Of a DNA stretch of 25,000 nucleotides, positions 1-9,030 are shown piece after piece. A program made the position numbers and the translations under genes. This stretch comes from Owenia fusiformis (Eukaryota > Annelida > Polychaeta > Sabellida > Oweniidae): positions 1-25,000 of the forward strand of contig CAIIXF020000275.1 of assembly GCA_903813345.2 (NCBI GenBank), read 5' to 3'. Position 1 is the stretch's first letter. Each line of letters begins with the position of its first letter. The notes under the pieces are model-generated. The model did no database searches and had not been told where the DNA came from. It worked only from the letters and a program-made list of their open reading frames with translations.

Positions 1-187
1 AAAAGGTTATGCTCTTAAACTGTCAAAGGCCTATTTTTTATGCCTTACAAAATTTTCGGGCCAAAAGCCCCATGGGCCTAACTTGAGAAGTTGTGTGTTT
101 CCAGGATATAGTTTCCCTTCATGTTTAATATATTTTCAGATGAACTGTCTGAGGTGCAGTGTGGAACTGAAAGAGTGTGATGAGTAA

Positions 188-598
188 GGGGAGACATCAA
201 AAGTTCAATGTCTGATAGGAAACTAAATAAATCTAGTTTTGAGTTGGACCCCCCCTCCCCCTCAAAACTAAATACAATGAAAGTTGACCGAGGACTTTTC
301 ACATGTTTTAGCGACTCATTTTGGATTTTCATGGGGGCAGTACTATAACTTGTTTATGATTCTTAAAACATGTGCCAACAACAATAGGCATAATATTCCA
401 TGTTGCATGCGTCTTGGTGAAGAAGGCATCTGATAAAGTATTTATTTTGAAGATATTCCAAGGCATTTCGAGTCGAAATTGCAAAAAAATTAAATGTTGA
501 AATTTGTCGGATAGCAAACTGAAATAGCTTTGACCCCCTCCCCCCTAAACTAGATTTATTTAGTTTTCTATCAGACATTGATCTTTTGATGCCTCCCC
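188..598. mobile_element. PIF/Harbinger-like MITE
   Basis: An inverted repeat of about 64 bp begins GGGGAGACATCAAAAGTTCA at 188; its partner ends TTTTGATGCCTCCCC at 598. Both arms contain ATGTCTGATAG and ACTAAATAAATCTAGTTT. The element is flanked by TAA on each side (185-187 and 599-601). A TAA/TTA target duplication with G-rich TIR ends is the usual pattern of PIF/Harbinger elements. At 411 bp it holds no transposase, so it is non-autonomous. Confidence 0.72.
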
Positions 599-602
599 TA
601 AG

Positions 603-1801
603 TATATTTAAGTATTTATAACACTAGTATAGTACTATCTATAGATCTATAGATCAAGGATCATTATCTTAATTTAGCTGTAAATGCAAGAATCTCAATC
701 AACAATGTAAACTAGAAAACGGAAACATCATAGAGTATAAAATCCAAAGGAACATTGATCTGTACAATAGTATGTCAGATTTTGGTATTGCTATCTACTC
801 TATCCTTTATTTGCAGATTATTAAGACAGTCGGTGATTCAGTATATCAGAATTTCTACGAATTTAAGCATTCGGGAGACCATTTAGGAATACCAAAGGCA
901 CAAATTATAAAAATAATCCAAACTTTATTGTGTAATGTAGTATAACATACTTCGATTATATCTATAAATTATAGCAAAATCCAATATTAGGGAGCCATTT
1001 TTAATTTTCAGAGGCCCAAATCAGGAAAATTATACAAATCGGTAATCTACTTTATGTAGCTGTCATTTTAACCTTTACTTATAAGAAAGATATCAAAATT
1101 GACGATCAATCATGTTTTATCAAGCGCCTCGCCCCCTTCATAGAAATGTTGAATAGATACACTACCGACGTTTCAAACAGTAACACTTATTCTTTTATAA
1201 ATAGTTTAAAGAAATTCCGTAAAACTATTCACCAATATCAATTTTCAACCAAATATCAACAAAATCCATCCACTAATATTCAAGACATGTTCCCGACGGA
1301 GGTCCTCGCTTTATCCCTATCAAACTTAGTTCGAGGAGGACTGTTACATAGTCCGTGATCTGCTCCAAAAATGAAGTTCCCACAAACAATACTGCAATTC
1401 AAGTATGCCTATATCAATCAATTTTGATAAAAAATAGGTAATTTTGATTAACAAAAGAGTATATAATTTTGAAAAATATAAAAAAGATGAAGGATGCAAA
1501 TGTATAGATCTGCAATAGTACAAATTCTACATTGTGAAATGTTTTGGTGTCCATACATTCCAAGTGATAATAAAAACGTCTGAAGCTTGAAAAGGTGACA
1601 TATATAATACATGTATTATAAAGATACATGTATGCTAACAAGGTCACAAAAATGACAGCCAAATAAATATCAATGCTGGCTTTGAATATTATGATATCCC
1701 CATATAAAGTCAATAATGGCAATAATGCATACCTGTAGCCCCATCTGAAGTCAATACATCTTTGTTCAAATCATCATTAATTTTACTAGGAACACTATCT
1801 T
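603..1801. other. Non-coding stretch, nothing firm
   Basis: AT-rich DNA. A plus-strand ORF of 70 codons at 1146-1358 matches no family I know. The minus strand across about 1285-1390 has open segments with coding-like composition, but no consistent exon emerges. Confidence 0.4.
637..654. repeat. 18-bp perfect palindrome
   Basis: ATCTATAGATCTATAGAT is its own reverse complement. No function is assigned; a chance origin in AT-rich DNA is possible. Confidence 0.5.
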
Positions 1802-2196
1802 ACTATGGAGTAGCTGTTTTTTATAGCGGGCACCCGGACAACAAACTCCTTATCTACAGGTCTTATATGGCATTATTTTTGCTTCTTTATTCATTAAATT
1901 CAAATATATTCGATATATGAAACATTCATATTCGCTAAATCATTTTTCCATTCGGTAAAAACGTTTATATGTTTGTTACAGCAAATTAAGTTTTCAAAAT
2001 AGCCAATCACTTAATACTATGTGCATTAAATTACATATTTCATTCGTTAAATGATATTTTTTGCGTAAATTGTTATGATATTCCATAAGAGTAACACATT
2101 ATATGCACAATATTGAATTTCTATTTGAACCATACCGAAATAAGTTTGCCTATATTTACCAAATGGTTTATTTTTCTATGACATAGTTAATGCATT

Positions 2197-2250
2197 TTAC
2201 CGAAAGCTAATTTGCTATTTACCGAAAGCTAACTTGCTATTTACCGAATG
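2197..2250. repeat. 22-bp tandem repeat with TTACCGAA
   Basis: Two full units (2197-2218 and 2219-2240) start TTACCGAAAGCTAA and differ at one base. A third partial unit begins TTACCGAATGC. It is part of the ATTCGNTA-rich element. Confidence 0.75.
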
Positions 2251-2294
2251 CAATAAAGTAACATTCGATAACTTGCGTTGTTGTTCGATATTTT

Positions 2295-2362
2295 GTCACG
2301 TGACTTCGAGATTTGCAAAATGGCCGCGCAGCTATTCTACATCGTACAAATATATCACGTGA
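2295..2362. promoter_or_regulatory. Two TCACGTGA E-box sites
   Basis: GTCACGTGAC at 2295-2304 is a 10-bp palindrome. TCACGTGA recurs at 2355-2362. Both match the E-box bound by bHLH-zip factors of the USF/MITF/TFE type. AAAATGGCCGC between them (about 2319-2329) resembles a YY1 site and could be a start codon context, but the following 48-codon frame is unrecognised. Function is inferred from motif only. Confidence 0.35.
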
Positions 2363-2720
2363 CTGAAAGTCTCGTAAATTATCGAAAAATAACGAAATTT
2401 ATCGAATGTGGCATTCGGTATTTACCGAATATAAATAATTTAAATACCGAATGTACAAATAATTAATTGAATTATACGTGTGTTAAGGAAAACAAATTGA
2501 TTCGCTGCATCACACAAATACATGTATACATATCAAATGTGAATGTTAATACAAAGAACAAGTGAAACTATTTAGCGAATATAAATTGTATAGATTATTA
2601 CATTTGATAAAATAAAAAAACATTCGATAGATTGGGTAAAGGTTTGGTAAATTGTTTCTTTTATTTGGTATTTATGGAATATTAATGTACCGAATAAAGA
2701 AGCAGTTTAAACACCATAGT

Positions 2721-3386
2721 CTTAGGAAAATCAGATCTATTATGAATGGATAGGGTTGCTTATGCCTTGGTCACATTTGCTTCGATTTTCACTACGGCGC
2801 CCGGCCGCTTTTTGCTTTTTGGCACAATTTAAGGATAATTGTGCGCACTACATGTAGTTCAGTGAATCATTTAGATGGAATTAAAAGTTAGAGTTGCCAA
2901 ACTTATGCAGGGGAGTGTAAGTTTGGTTTTGTAAACTTCGACATTATTCATGGCCGTTTGATCCATAATTAGGTAATATGAAGAGTAGAGTTTTATTTTG
3001 ACAATGATTTGATGTAAAACTGGTTTGAATGATAAAAGTTCAGCTTTGTAGTTTCTAGCTTTTTGCGCGTAAAACGTGAATACAATGGACAACAACGACA
3101 CCAAATCTTTGACTAACATACGTTAATAACGTATAATATTCGTAAGAATGAATTCTAATAACATTTGAAATAAACATCTAATAAAATGTGGTGAATTTAA
3201 TTGGTTGGAAACTCTAAGAAATATATTTTTAAAAAGATGTCCGGCTTTATTTTATTTTACTAGAGAGATGTCAGACCTATAAATAAAGGCATATGGATGC
3301 ATAAATTCATCTATAATTCAGGATAAACTGAGATTGAATAATGTTTTAAACATTTAAAAATTTAACTCTTTAAAGACTGGGTCAGG
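2721..3386. other. Non-coding stretch
   Basis: No exon is recognised. A small GC-rich patch (about 2795-2815) and a hairpin with GCACAATT/AATTGTGC arms (about 2822-2844) stand out from AT-rich surroundings. Confidence 0.4.
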
Positions 3387-3420
3387 ACCCACGTACGTGG
3401 GTACGAGGGTACGTGGGTAG
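3387..3420. repeat. Palindromic ACGTGGG cluster
   Basis: ACCCACGTACGTGGGT (3387-3402) is a perfect 16-bp palindrome. GGGTACGTGGGTAG follows at 3407-3420. The unit TACGTGGG occurs twice on the plus strand and once inverted. It resembles an ACGTG-type transcription factor site cluster, but it could be a decayed simple repeat. Confidence 0.45.
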
Positions 3421-3488
3421 GAGGTTTTTTATACAAAGCCGAAAAATATTACGTTGAATAATAAAATAAATATCTTATTCTTTTTTTG

Positions 3489-3588
3489 TTGAACACCTGT
3501 GCATCTTTCAGAAGTTCAATATTCCCCTAGCCCTCTGAACTTTGGAGAATATTGCTTGTGAAAGATGCATAGGTATTCACCTCAACAG
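3489..3588. repeat. 100-bp imperfect foldback
   Basis: The left arm contains CCTGTGCATCTTTCAGAAG and CAATATTC. The right arm contains GAATATTG and CTTGTGAAAGATGCATAGG, the near reverse complement. The outer ends are GTTGA and TCAAC. It is likely a small MITE or a remnant of one. Confidence 0.6.
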
Positions 3589-4108
3589 AACGCAATATTT
3601 ATATTATTAATCCAACTAATATTATAAGTGCAATATCTGAGGTTAAAACAAAATGTGATTTGAATGTTAGAGTTTGTATGCTTAGGAATATGGAATTTAT
3701 TTTGTATCAAAATTGGACAATTCACAATCCATGTGAAAAGTTGAACCATATGATGCAACACTCGCATCATAATATGCGAAATACGCATCATCGTATGCGA
3801 TTTTCAATCTATGTAACAGTTAATTTACTTATATAACTTATTTTCATTTACACACACACTTGTTCTATCAAGTGTCACACAAAGAATTACACTTGACTTG
3901 AATCACTTTGCAAAAATCCAAAGCTATGTTGAAATGTCACACGGATTGTATTATTAAAGTAGCATAGAATACAGAAAGAATTAAACACAGATCAAAGTAA
4001 ATTTCAAACTAACGTGTCAATTTTACACACGCATTGAGTTCAAACTCGCAATGGATGATTCCCGCTCGCAAAGGCTGCCACAAACACATTTTGACGTCAC
4101 AAGGCACA
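3589..4108. other. Non-coding with short repeats
   Basis: CGCATCATAATATGCG and CGCATCATCGTATGCG (about 3764-3800) form a two-unit tandem repeat of small palindromes. TCACAATCCATGTGA near 3721 and TCACACGGATTGT near 3939 look like ends of another degraded inverted-repeat element, with a related end near 4875. No coding exon is seen. Confidence 0.35.
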
Positions 4109-4357
4109 CCATCCGCCTAAGCAGGTATTCAGAATCAGTACCTCCTTCCTCACCCTGCTATAACCAATTTGGAAGCACCCGATTAATCTGAATCATGTGA
4201 TCTAATTATGCGCTATGACTTAGACATGATTTCTGTCACAGTGTTGCGACAGCCAATCAGATTGCGAGTTCTTAATCGGGGAAATGCTAACTGCTTATCG
4301 CAGGAGGTAAAAAGAAAGAATATATTCTGGATTTTGAAGCCCTGAGATAGGAGGATG
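4109..4357. mobile_element. MITE copy 1, 8-bp target duplication
   Basis: A 249-bp element begins CCATCCGCCTAAGCAGG and ends GATAGGAGGATG, with subterminal CCCTGCTATAA-type motifs inverted at both ends. AAGGCACA flanks it at 4101-4108 and 4358-4365. It aligns to the copy at 4555-4804 in the opposite orientation. An 8-bp target duplication fits hAT-like or P-like families. Confidence 0.75.
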
Positions 4358-4554
4358 AAGGCACAAGAGATTTAAAAAAATTACGAACAAAATCTCGAAC
4401 ATCTCTAGAAACCAATTTATGTTACATCCAGGTGTGTGATCTTCACATCATGGTTTGTGAACGAAAAAAACGTTTATGCAAGCCGTATATGCATTTGTTT
4501 GACTTGTGTACTCTGTAAGATGTCATTTTTAAACATCATGCATTCACAAATATG

Positions 4555-4804
4555 CCATCCTCCTAAGCAGGTGTCCAGAATCCGTACCTCCTTCTTCCCC
4601 CTGCTATAAGCAGTTAACATTTCCCCGATTAAGAACTCGCAATTTGATTCGCTGTCGCAACGCTGCGACAGCAATCATGTATACGTCATCGGCGCATCAT
4701 TAGATCACGTGATTCAGTTTAATCGGGCGCTTCCAACTTGGTTATAGCAGGGGGTAAAAAGAAAGAAGATATTCTGAATTTTGAAGCCCTGTGATCGGAG
4801 GATG
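4555..4804. mobile_element. MITE copy 2, inverted, 8-bp target duplication
   Basis: A 250-bp element has the end CCATCCTCCTAAGCAGG and the opposite end GATCGGAGGATG. CAAATATG flanks it at 4547-4554 and 4805-4812. The central hairpin GCTGTCGCAACGCTGCGACAGC is one base longer in loop structure than in copy 1. The separate target duplications show two independent insertions rather than a segmental duplication. Confidence 0.76.
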
Positions 4805-5028
4805 CAAATATGTATGTACAAGTGTGATTTGACTAACAAAGTTTGTGCAAGCTCAAACAAACTGTTTATGAAATCACACGGATTGTGTATGTATTCTGCT
4901 AGAAGTTATTCAATGTGTTCGAGATATCAAATAAATATAAGATGTCCAATTTTGATACAATTGTAACACCATATACATGTAGAAATACTTGTTAGAAACA
5001 ATTTGAAGGCTTTTTAACATTGACTTAC

Positions 5029-5175
5029 TTGTTATCGCGAGGAAAAGCCCAATTATTGAGGCAACCCAAGAAGCTGTTGCTGTACTTGAATTAAAATCTT
5101 TAAGAAACTCAACAAGTAAAATACCGATAGAGCGAAACATTCCACCCATCCCAACCATAAACATAAGGAATGTTC
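5029..5175 (-). CDS. MCT-like transporter, second exon A (canonical TM1-TM2)
   Basis: The acceptor TGCTTGCAG and the donor GTAAGT are close to consensus. The exon is 147 nt, phase 1-1. With the first exon it reads GTFLMFMVGMGGMFRSIGIL, then LVEFLKDFNSSTATASWVAS and IIGLFLAIT. This is the most typical of the three versions: R-S-I-G-I-L-L-V-E-F-L ends TM1, and T-A-S-W-V-A-S opens TM2, as in many SLC16 proteins (SxTSWI-type). N-S-S in the loop is a possible N-glycosylation sequon on the outer face. It is the last version before the common downstream exon, which would encode TM3 onward. No SLC16-like minus-strand exon is visible between 1 and 5028, so the gene continues beyond the left edge. Confidence 0.75.
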
Positions 5176-5940
5176 CTGCAAGCAGACAAAGCAAGTATTA
5201 CATTCCTAGTTAAATTAATGAAATGATTGGTCAGGGATAGGTAGAATGACAAGAGTAGAATGTTCATAAAAAACAATATCTTCTACAGTTGTATTCACAT
5301 CTGTATATTCAGTGTAGAATTTGAATTTGGTCATTGTGAATACTATTCTATTTAACTGTAAACATGCAAATCAGAATAAGGTATACCTAAAAATGAAAAA
5401 ATGAGATCAAGTAATAGAGCCTATTAGGTACAAATTGTCATGAAAATGGATGTTCTCACAAAAAACTCCAAATCCAAATCTATTGCTCTCAAAAGTTGTT
5501 TTATAGCTATAAACCAATTTTATCAGAATGTCCTGAAAACCATTTTTGTTCCACAGCTCAATATTTGAAATCATGTCATTATTATATACATGTTATGTAT
5601 CATTATCTTGATGAATGAAAAATCAGTCAGCATGCACATGCAACAGCAAAACAAAATTTTAAAAGGCATGCTTCCTCACATACCAAATCATTATCCTCAA
5701 TAATTGGAACCTTTAATAAAAGCTGAAGAATACAAGCAGAATACACAAAAACATGCGAAAGACACAAACAAGTTTGTATATAGGTACTTGCATTAGACTT
5801 GACTGCTTCGATGTACTTCATACTAAACCCTCTTCAATATCCCTTAATACATATAATAGCACTTAAATGTTATACCACACATAATCCTGCCTCAGTGTAC
5901 CACATGTAACACGACCTCAAAGAACCGACATCATACTCAC

Positions 5941-6084
5941 ATGTCACGCTTAAGAAGAGGTTTAGCAATGCTGCTATCATGGCAACTGATTTAGCGCCTA
6001 CATCATACATTTGTAGAAATTCCACGAGTAGGATTCCTACACAACGTAGTACTAATGCTCCAAATGTCCATAATATATGACATC
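5941..6084 (-). CDS. MCT-like transporter, alternative second exon B (TM1-TM2)
   Basis: The acceptor is ATATATACTAG and the donor GTGAGT. The exon is 144 nt, phase 1-1 and open. Spliced to the first exon it gives GCHILWTFGALVLRCVGILL, then VEFLQMYDVGAKSVAMIAAL and a hydrophobic run ending FLSVT. R-C-V-G-I-L-L-V-E-F-L is the same TM1 core as in exons A and C. It is one codon shorter than they are, with the difference in the TM1-TM2 region. The loop before TM2 is DVGAKSVAM rather than the TATASWVAS of exon A, so the conserved S-W is lost. The open frame extends well upstream of the acceptor, which is probably chance. Confidence 0.68.
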
Positions 6085-6635
6085 CTAGTATATATAATAA
6101 TAAAAAAAATGTCAGATTCCCATATATGATACTAAAGTTAGAGTTCCTCCAAGACTCGGGTTTGACCAGCCAGCTGGAAAAGGTTGTCTTTGTCATTGTG
6201 CAAAGGTTTGGGAAATAGCTAGATGCAGGGCAAGCACGCTCCATTCTTTCATTCACATCAGTTGCATATCTCAGATAGGTTTTATTGTATAGGTGCAAAA
6301 AGTGGGAATGCCATCAGGAAACCCAATGCAAGTATAATGGTTTGGATCATAGTTCAGAAGAGCTGTAGAAAATTAACTGCAAAGAAGGATAGCGCTGCAC
6401 TAATCAGAACTTATGAATGAGGAAAATTAACTGTCTATCATTTCATTTAAGTAGTTTTAGTAGCTTGAGGGTTCATTCAGATTGCCTCTTATTTTACTAT
6501 ATGTCTATACATGTTTTATAGTTATTTCCCCCAGAGTATGCCATATGTTTATTATTACAAAGATATGGCAGTCATTAGAGAGTCAATCAAAGCAAGACAT
6601 GTTGGTACATTAATATTACAAAAAACTCAACTTAC

Positions 6636-6782
6636 AACAGATACTGAGTGTACAAATCATCAAGGAAGCCACCATTGAAATCTTTTTCAAATTTCCGTGA
6701 CCAAACAATGTAAACAGCTCTACCAGAATGATCCCAACACCCCTAAATGGTCCTGCACTAAATACTGAGCCAAAAAATCTGG
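6636..6782 (-). CDS. MCT-like transporter, alternative second exon C (TM1-TM2)
   Basis: The exon is bounded by a TTTTTCCCAG acceptor and a GTAAGT donor. It is 147 nt, phase 1 in and phase 1 out, and open throughout. Joined to the first exon it reads ARFFGSVFSAGPFRGVGIIL and continues with VELFTLFGHGN, then a hydrophobic second helix. R-G-V-G-I-I-L-V-E matches the MCT core R-x-x-G-V-x-x-V-E at the end of TM1. The S-W before TM2 that exon A retains is missing, and two lysines sit in the loop instead. The exon is the closest of the three to the first coding exon. It is either a working alternative exon or a young non-functional duplicate; intact sites and frame favour the former. Confidence 0.66.
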
Positions 6783-6919
6783 CTGGGAAAAAGACATAAT
6801 TATTTTTTTTACTAGTATTCATTTTTTATATGAACTATGGATAGATCATATCCTTGAACAAAGTAAGATATATAATGGCTTGTCCCTAGATAGTGATTTA
6901 CTTCAGTGGGTTTAGTTTG

Positions 6920-7114
6920 CATGGGCGTAGCGCCCTGTACGCTGGGTACGCACAGGCGTACCAGATGGTTGCAAATTCGCTCCAAATACAACCAAATTTC
7001 AAAATTTTCCTGGGGGAGAAACCCCAGACCCCCCTAAATGCTTGTTTTTTGATTCTTGACTCTTGTTCCTGTGGTAGTGGCGTACTACTTGAAAAAAATA
7101 GCGCTACGCCCATG
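6920..7114. mobile_element. GC-rich-ended MITE, GTTTG target duplication
   Basis: The ends CATGGGCGTAGCGC (6920-6933) and GCGCTACGCCCATG (7101-7114) are exact reverse complements. GTTTG flanks both sides (6915-6919 and 7115-7119), a 5-bp target duplication. The 195-bp interior is non-coding and includes CCTGGGGGAGAAACCCCAG, itself a small inverted repeat. It sits in intron 1 of the MCT-like gene. Confidence 0.75.
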
Positions 7115-7621
7115 GTTTGTATACTTAAAAATGAAAAATGTAAGTTAAGCTTAGCTCTAATATTTAGCAGCACATAGAGCAACGAAAAGTCAATATCAGG
7201 CAAGACCAATGCAAAAAGTACAATATTGAATTATTCCACCATTAAATTATGGGGACAAGGTCACTACTTTCAATGTCAAAATTAAATATATTTCAGTATG
7301 ACTCCCTCCTTTGACCAAAGATATGCCTGTCCCTCGCTAGGCCCTGAATGGACAGTATAGTAAGTTATAGGCAACCTTTAATTTAAAATTGTCTACCAGG
7401 AGGGATTTAATATTGAAACATTTTACCCAATATTTAGTTATTTTTTTTGAAAAGACAAAACATTTTAAAAAATGAATTGAAAATATGAGGATGTCAGTCA
7501 CCAGATGAATATAATTTTCAATATTCTGATTACTGTGTGAATATATTATGAATTTTAGGGTTAAGGATTATTTTCAATATCAGTTACAATTCAGTTCCTT
7601 GTGTTATTCACCAGGAAGTAA

Positions 7622-7993
7622 TATTATACCACTCTAAGTCCAATTACAGTTGTATAACATGGGTCTATAACAACGATATACAGTGGGGAGTGGTATATCG
7701 TCATCGTATACACTCCACCGTATACACTCCAGCGTATACCACTGTAGAAGTGCATTCTGGGAACTAATGAATATTGACCGAAGAACGAGGTGTATGGTTT
7801 GCTACACGTGATTTCCTAGAATCAAGTGACGTCATAAATGGTTCCCACATGATTTGCTAGAATCAAGTGACGTCATAAATGGATCGAGATCAACATCGGC
7901 ATTACTGAGTTGGCTACGGGATATTTTTATGGTTTTAATAATTGTTATGATTGTGTTTGAATCAACTGTAATTGAACTTAGAGTGGCATAATA
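7622..7993. mobile_element. 370-bp MITE carrying tandem CRE sites
   Basis: The left end CCACTCTAAGTCCAATTACA pairs with the right end TGTAATTGAACTTAGAGTGG; the inverted arms are about 30 bp with few mismatches. The interior holds a 14-bp tandem repeat (CGTATACACTCC, about 7706-7742) and a 41-bp tandem repeat with a TGACGTCA in each unit. There is no coding sequence. I did not find a clear target duplication. Confidence 0.68.
7827..7875. promoter_or_regulatory. Two full CRE palindromes
   Basis: TGACGTCA occurs at 7827-7834 and 7868-7875, once per 41-bp tandem unit (about 7810-7850 and 7851-7890). TGACGTCA is the consensus for CREB/ATF dimers. Both lie inside a MITE in intron 1 of the MCT-like gene. 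Regulatory use is inference. Confidence 0.45.
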
Positions 7994-7996
7994 AGA

Positions 7997-8139
7997 TTAT
8001 ATAATGGTTCAATCTATATATCGTGCATTTTATACTCTCGTGAGAATATAATATATTCACTTGTTCGCTACGCTCACTTGTGAATATATATATACTCACT
8101 CGAGTATAAACACGATATACAGAATGAACCATTATATAA
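7997..8139. repeat. 143-bp foldback
   Basis: TTATATAATGGTTCA at 7997 and TGAACCATTATATAA ending at 8139 are exact reverse complements. The arms continue with TATCGTG and ATACTC motifs. At the centre are two CACTTGT copies around TCGCTACGCT. It directly follows the 7622-7993 MITE. Confidence 0.72.
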
Positions 8140-8595
8140 CCTCATAGTATATTATGGTATAAATTGAAACATTGACCGTGTTTCCCTTTTCAGCATAACT
8201 ACAAAATCAAATCAAAAAGTTAATGTTAATGAGCGACATAGAAAGCTTTACCAACAAAAGGCATGAATACATAATCTATGTGTGACTGATCTACTCGTAC
8301 ATCCAATAGTGTATGAGAGCCTTGATCATTTACTGCTATAAGCTTCTGGTCAATCCTTTATAAATAAATACATGCCATCTATATAAGTGGTGCAAATTCA
8401 ACCAAATTATTATGTTCAGGATTTGATGGTCCAATAATTCAATAGCTCATTCCCAGTTATTCATGCGAGTCTGAAATTCTGCAAGTCTGAAATTCACCAT
8501 GAAAAATTCTTAACGTTAATCTGGATTTACCTAAAATATGCATCATAACAAACATTCATAAATTGTAAAACAAGTCATTGTACATTTGTATATAC

Positions 8596-8755
8596 CAGGA
8601 CTGTAGCCAGGATTTGCCAAGGGGCACTTCTGACAATTTTGTTTAAAAATCACTGAAAAAGGTGCCCAGAAAGGTGAAAGCTGTTTGATTTTGAAAGAAT
8701 TTTTGGCAAGGGATGGGGGGGGGGGTCCCCATGGAACCCCCTGGCTACGGGCCTG
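8596..8755. mobile_element. MITE with GTAGCCAGG ends
   Basis: The left end CAGGACTGTAGCCAGG and the right end CCTGGCTACGGGCCTG are imperfect inverted repeats. Inside are TGCCAAGGGGCA and a run of 13 or so G before GTCCCC. The CAGGCCCGTAGCCAGG-type end is one I recognise from many invertebrate MITEs. No clean target duplication was found. Confidence 0.6.
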
Positions 8756-9030
8756 CATACTATATGAAGTGTCATCAGTTTCTTGGTCATACATATAGCA
8801 TATTGATGAGAGTAAACACGGTTAATTTCATATCATATATCTACTAGATCTATGTATTTTATAAAACTTATGGCTTGCTCTAAATACCACAGAAAAGTAT
8901 TATGTTCATGGTTTATTGTTTAAAATAAATAAGAAATAAGTAACTGTTATATTGCTATTGGAATGTTGCTTGAATACTTTCTTAAATGATTCTATATATC
9001 AATTATATATAAATATATTTATGTCCATAC

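Larger units (their letters stand above)
1802..2720. mobile_element. Probable TIR element packed with ATTCGNTA motifs
   Basis: The outer ends ACTATGGAGT (1802) and ACACCATAGT (2720) are imperfect inverted repeats. A longer inverted match, TGCTTCTTTATTC, lies inside both ends. CTT occurs immediately outside each end and may be a 3-bp target duplication. Between the ends, at least sixteen copies of ATTCGNTA or its complement TANCGAAT or one-base variants are spread over about 790 bp in both orientations. The element also has a 22-bp tandem repeat and two TCACGTGA sites. No transposase is visible. The superfamily is uncertain. Confidence 0.5.
5029..6782 (-). other. Tandem alternative-exon cluster of the MCT-like gene
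   Basis: Three related exons of 147, 144 and 147 nt lie in a row, separated by introns of 551 bp (6085-6635) and 765 bp (5176-5940). All are phase 1-1, so each can join the first exon and a common downstream exon. All share the block R-x-(I/V)-G-I-(I/L)-L-V-E but differ strongly elsewhere. Using more than one copy would repeat TM1-TM2 and should not give a normal 12-helix transporter, so one copy per mRNA is the expected rule. The two introns contain no other exon I can support. Confidence 0.62.
6783..9030 (-). other. First intron of the MCT-like gene, MITE-filled
   Basis: This 2.2-kb intron lies between the first coding exon and exon C. It contains four inverted-repeat elements, annotated separately at 6920-7114, 7622-7993, 7997-8139 and 8596-8755. 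The rest is AT-rich with no recognised exon. A short minus-strand segment at 8252-8335 (84 nt, phase 1-1 between AG and GT) was considered and left uncalled. Confidence 0.55.

Noticed and set aside
1146-1358. 70-codon plus-strand ORF, and open minus-strand frames over the same DNA
   Set aside because: No recognised family, and neither strand gives a consistent exon.
1735-1787. Minus-strand KINDDLNKDVLTSDGAT segment before a CAG/GTATGC donor, possible downstream transporter exon
   Set aside because: Very short, weak acceptor, no transporter motif; it cannot be told from chance.
2278-2466. 62-codon plus-strand ORF with MAAQ start in a YY1/Kozak-like context
   Set aside because: It lies inside the motif array, and its composition is explained by the ATTCGNTA repeats.
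8252-8335. 84-nt minus-strand segment, phase 1-1 between AG and GT, reading VNDQGSHTLLDVRVDQSHID and more
   Set aside because: The frame fits an extra exon, but the acceptor is weak, the peptide does not resemble SLC16, and including it would split TM1.
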